Position numbers and translations under genes: made by a program. The notes below the pieces were generated by a model. That model worked only from the letters and a program-made list of their open reading frames with translations, did no database searches and was not told the DNA's origin. A DNA stretch of 64,000 bases, from NCBI GenBank assembly GCA_004431415.1, contig QPMI01000644.1:1-64000 (forward strand), read 5' to 3'. The stretch is from Cyanophora paradoxa. Lineage: Eukaryota > Glaucocystophyceae > Cyanophorales > Cyanophoraceae. This document shows positions 60,905 to 64,000 of the stretch, piece after piece (position 1 is the stretch's first letter; every line of letters starts with the position of its first letter).

Positions 60905-63818
60905 ATGCACCAGCCAATTCACGAAGATGACCCTCCCTTTACGGGCGGAGTGCCGCCCGAGAACCCGCCTGCGCCGCCGGCAGAATCGTCAAGCAGCCTC
61001 GACCTGCGCTGGAAGCAATTTCAGTCGGCATTCGACCGCATACTCCGGTGCGCGCTCGCCAGCTGCTCGTCGCGCCCGCGCCCCGCTCGCACCCCCTGAC
61101 TCAAACCGAAGCGCCTCGCTCGGCTTTGATATCGACTTCGACCTGGACCCCGTGCCGCCGGAGGAGCGGCACTCCGTTCTCGACGGCGATGTGTCGCTGG
61201 ACGGCATCGCGCGCAAGATCAAGGAGGGCGCATGTACGTAAGCGCGCGGCCCGGCCCGGGCGCGGCCGACGAGCCCGCGGCGCGCAGGCAAGAAGATCGT
61301 GGTGCTTAGTGGTGCCGGCATCAGTGTGAGCGCGGGCATACCAGGCGCGCACGCCCGGGCCCAACCGCCGAAACGCCCACCTAAGCCGGGAGGCGCGCGC
61401 AGACTTCCGCTCGCCCGGGACGGGCCTGTACGACAACCTGCAGAAGTACAATCTGCCGTATCCTGCCGGGGACCGCCGCCGCGCCCGCGCTCGACCGCGG
61501 CGCCGCCGCCGCGCACGCGAAAGAACGCTGCCCCCTCGACCGGCGCGCCGTCGGCGCCGCGCACGCAGTTACCCGCAGGCGATCTTCGAGATGGGGTTCT
61601 TCCGCGAGAACCCCAAGCCCTTCTTCACGCTCGCCAAGGAGCTCTGGCCCGGCAACTTCAAGGCGAGCCCGCGCCCGGGCCCAAACAAATGACTAAAGAT
61701 AAACTAAGCCAACCTTTCGAGCAGCCGACGATCGCGCACTACTTCGTGAAGCTGCTCGCGAAGAAGGGCATTCTGCTCCGCAACTACACGCAGAACATCG
61801 ACACGCTGGAGCGATGCGCCGGCGCGCCCTCCCCTCACCTCACCTGACCCGGCCTCGCCTGACCCGACTCGGCCCCCTGGCACGCAGGCATCGAGGAGGA
61901 GCTGCTGGTGGAGGCGCACGGCTCGTTCGCGAGCTCGCGCTGCACCGTCTGCTCCGCCGACGTCGAGTCGAGCTTCGTGCAGGGCGCGCCCCGCCCCGCC
62001 CCGCCCCGCCCCGCCCCGCCCTCAGCAACCAAAAAACCAGCTATTCTTAGAATAAACTAGCTAAGATCGCAAGGAGAGCACGCCCCGCCATGCGCCGCCC
62101 CGTCCCCGCCCCGCGCCCGCCACGCCCACTCGGAGCCCTGAAGCTCGCGCCACCCGCCCCCGCCCCCGCCCCCGCCCCTGCCCCGCAGAGCGCATCTTCA
62201 AAGACGAGGTACCCATGTGCGAGAAGTGCGGCGGTGTCGTCAAGGTGCGCCCCCCCCCCCTCCCTCCCCCCCCTCAACCCCGCTGTACCCCCCCTCCACT
62301 CCCCCCCCCTCTTCCCCCCCAGCCGAACATCGTGTTCTTCGGGGAGAGTCTCTGAGAGATATAGCCTAAGGTGGCCTAGAGTTAGAGAGATAGCCTAGAG
62401 ATGTAAAGGGCCCGGGGTGTGGCAGTAGATTTAAGACTCTGCCATGTCGGGCAAGACTTGCTTGCACTGGGTGTCCTTTATCAACTCTAACCGTCCCCCC
62501 TTCACTCCTTCACTTCCCTTCAATCCCCCTTCTGTCCTTTTTAATCAAATCTAACCTTCCCCCCTTCACTCCTTCACTTCCCTTCACTCCCCCTTCTGTC
62601 CTTTATCAACTCTAACCGGCCCACTGTACCCCCTTCGTTCCTCCCCCTCTCCCCTTCACTCATCCCCCCCCCACCCCCCCACCCCAGCCGAACATCCTTT
62701 ATCGTTCGGTGTCCTTTATCACCCCTTCCCCTTCCCCACCCCACCCATCCCGCTGTATCCCCCATCCACTCACCCCCCCCCCTCCTCCCCCTCAGCCGAA
62801 CATCGTGTTCTTCGGGGAGAGCCTCCCGCACCGCTTCGGGGCGCTCCACAAGGAGGACCTCCCCGAATGCGACCTCCTCATCGGTTCGCATTCCGTCTGC
62901 TTGCTTTCTGCCTGTCTGTCTGAGAGCTTAGCTAGCTGGCTGGTTTCTTGGCTTTCTAGCTGAGCTAGCTTAGCTTTCTACTCATCGGTGGCCGCCCGCG
63001 CCCCGCCCCTTTCCCTCTGAGCGGAGCGGAGCTGAGCTAAATTAACTTTCTAAGCTTATAGGCTTTTAGGCTGAGCTATTTTAGCTATCTTAGCTTTTAG
63101 GCTTTAAGGCTGCATGCCCGCGCCCTGCTTCACTCCGTCTCTCTGCGAGCTCCCTTTCTGACCGCGGGCGGGCGGCGGGCGGGCGGCAGTGATGGGGACG
63201 AGCCTCAAGGTGCAGCCGTTCGCGGGCCTCATCGCCAAGTGCGGCCTCCGCGTGCCCCGCCTCCTCATCAACCGCGAGGAGGTCGGGCGCTTCATGGCCG
63301 GTGCGATACGATACGATGTGATACGATACGATACGATTTGATCTGATCTGAGTACAGGCGGCTTCGACTTCGGGAGCGAGGAGAACTACCGGGACGTACC
63401 CCTGCTCACGGACTGCGACTCGGGCGTGCTCGAGCTCTGCGACAAGCTGGGCTGGCGCGAAGAGCTGCTGGCGCTGGCCGCCGAGGGCGGCCTCTCCGCC
63501 CCGCCCGCCTTCGCCCTCTCCCCAGCCGCCTCCGCCGCCGCCGAGGCCCGGCGCGCCTCGGAGGCGCACGCGCACAAGGACGCGGCGGCGGCGGCGGCGG
63601 AGGCGGCGGAGGCGGCGGCGGCGGGCAAGGAGGAGGGCTGCGCCGACGCCGTCTATGGCGAAAACCTCGCCGAGCGCGAGCTGGAGGCATCCATCGCTCA
63701 GGTCAGATCTGAGGCGCCGCGCCAGGGCCGCTCAGATCAGATCAGATCTGATCTGACCCGCGATCCGACTCAGATCGACGACGAGGCCCCGCCCTCCCCC
63801 AAGGGGAACCACGCGTAG
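60905..63818 (+). CDS. Sir2-family NAD-dependent protein deacylase (SIRT2-like)
   Basis: Class I sirtuin. Twelve exons, 435 residues: 60905-61047, 61112-61233, 61288-61344, 61403-61457, 61569-61662, 61725-61821, 61888-61983, 62189-62244, 62796-62883, 63190-63300, 63358-63701 and 63774-63818. NAD-binding motifs are [19 protein letters not shown] and YTQNIDTLE. The catalytic His lies in EAHGSF. Zinc cysteines are CTVC and CEKC. Further conserved motifs are [26 protein letters not shown] and LLINREEVG. Exon order and spacing match human SIRT2. The C-terminal tail is Ala/Glu-rich (63480-63700). The last intron (63702-63773, 72 nt) has no stop and preserves frame if retained. Four of 11 introns need GC donors. 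An alternative in-frame ATG lies upstream at 60809. The cellular location cannot be told. Confidence 0.95.
62328..62826 (+). repeat. Acceptor-side echoes of a sirtuin exon
   Basis: The acceptor and first 27 bases of the exon encoding PNIVFFGES (true acceptor 62795|62796) occur almost perfectly at 62328-62354. There, however, the frame runs into TGA two codons later. A shorter copy CCCCAGCCGAACATC sits at 62685-62699. C-rich tracts and CCTTTATCAACTCTAAC repeats (62475, 62605) lie between. Use of the first echo would truncate the protein. Confidence 0.9.
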
Positions 63819-64000
63819 GCCCCTCTCTGGCCTCCCGTCTCCCGCCCTTTCCTCCCCTCCGCGCCCCGGCCCGCCGCCTCTTCTGTAAGTACTAGTATGC
63901 ATTGCTTTCCGATCCGCTCGCGTGAGTCGCGCCCGGCCGGCCGGCTGGGGGGTACTGTACAGTGGGTGGGAGGGTCGGGAGCGGAAGCGCGCGGGGCCCC
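63819..64000. other. Downstream flank of the sirtuin gene
   Basis: GC-rich sequence after the stop codon with no coding signal; presumably a 3' untranslated region followed by intergenic DNA at the window edge. Confidence 0.4.

Overview
The window is GC-rich nuclear DNA from a eukaryote with very intron-dense genes. I can place 14 spliced protein genes; no rRNA, tRNA, CRISPR or transposase gene was seen. The organism is most likely a unicellular alga with a secondary plastid (haptophyte- or stramenopile-like). This rests on a plant-type ankyrin K+ channel, trehalose synthase, a LamG/PSI surface protein and a small protein with an AFVAP/AFAAP-type leader. The lineage call is tentative.

Layout: (1) 1.4-7.4 kb, minus: beta-trefoil plus coiled-coil protein, head-to-head with (2) 7.5-9.0 kb, plus: mitochondrial ribosomal protein mS26-like. 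(3) 9.4-16.8 kb, plus: filamin-repeat protein. 16.8-19.2 kb: repeat-rich, no clear gene. (4) 19.3-29.05 kb, minus: cyclic-nucleotide-binding-domain K+ channel with nine ankyrin repeats, head-to-head with (5) 29.46-37.2 kb, plus: GH13 trehalose synthase in 32 exons. 37.2-41.1 kb: minisatellite, CTCGAG-palindrome clusters and AT-rich DNA. (6) 41.1-43.65 kb, plus: ADA3/Ngg1. (7) 44.1-45.7 kb, minus: unknown coiled-coil protein. (8) 46.0-49.3 kb, minus: ABCE1/Rli1 in 17 exons, 613 codons. (9) 50.1-50.9 kb, minus: small leader-bearing protein, head-to-head with (10) 51.1-53.05 kb, plus: LamG/PSI protein. 53.2-53.9 kb: minisatellite. (11) 53.9-55.86 kb, minus: unknown acidic protein, head-to-head with (12) 55.87-59.03 kb, plus: RING finger plus multi-TM protein. 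(13) 59.3-60.57 kb, minus: unknown protein, head-to-head with (14) 60.9-63.8 kb, plus: Sir2-type deacetylase. The genes are mostly housekeeping and do not form a pathway; many are paired head-to-head across short shared promoters.

The most unusual thing is intron architecture. The 5' splice sites read G-Y-G-C-G-C rather than GTAAGT. In three fully modelled genes 17 of 58 introns need a GC donor. Exons of 10-17 nt occur. Sense-strand poly-C tracts are frequent. At more than a dozen loci an intron carries one or two extra, near-perfect copies of its own exon edge plus splice site ('exon-edge echoes'). One echo pair encloses a 219-bp AT-rich foreign-looking fragment, which suggests a duplication-generating insertion process at splice junctions. 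The K+ channel also has a GYMD pore motif in place of GYGD.

Exon boundaries for ABCE1, trehalose synthase, mS26 and the sirtuin were worked out base by base and keep frame throughout, except at one trehalose synthase junction. Boundaries for the other genes are approximate.
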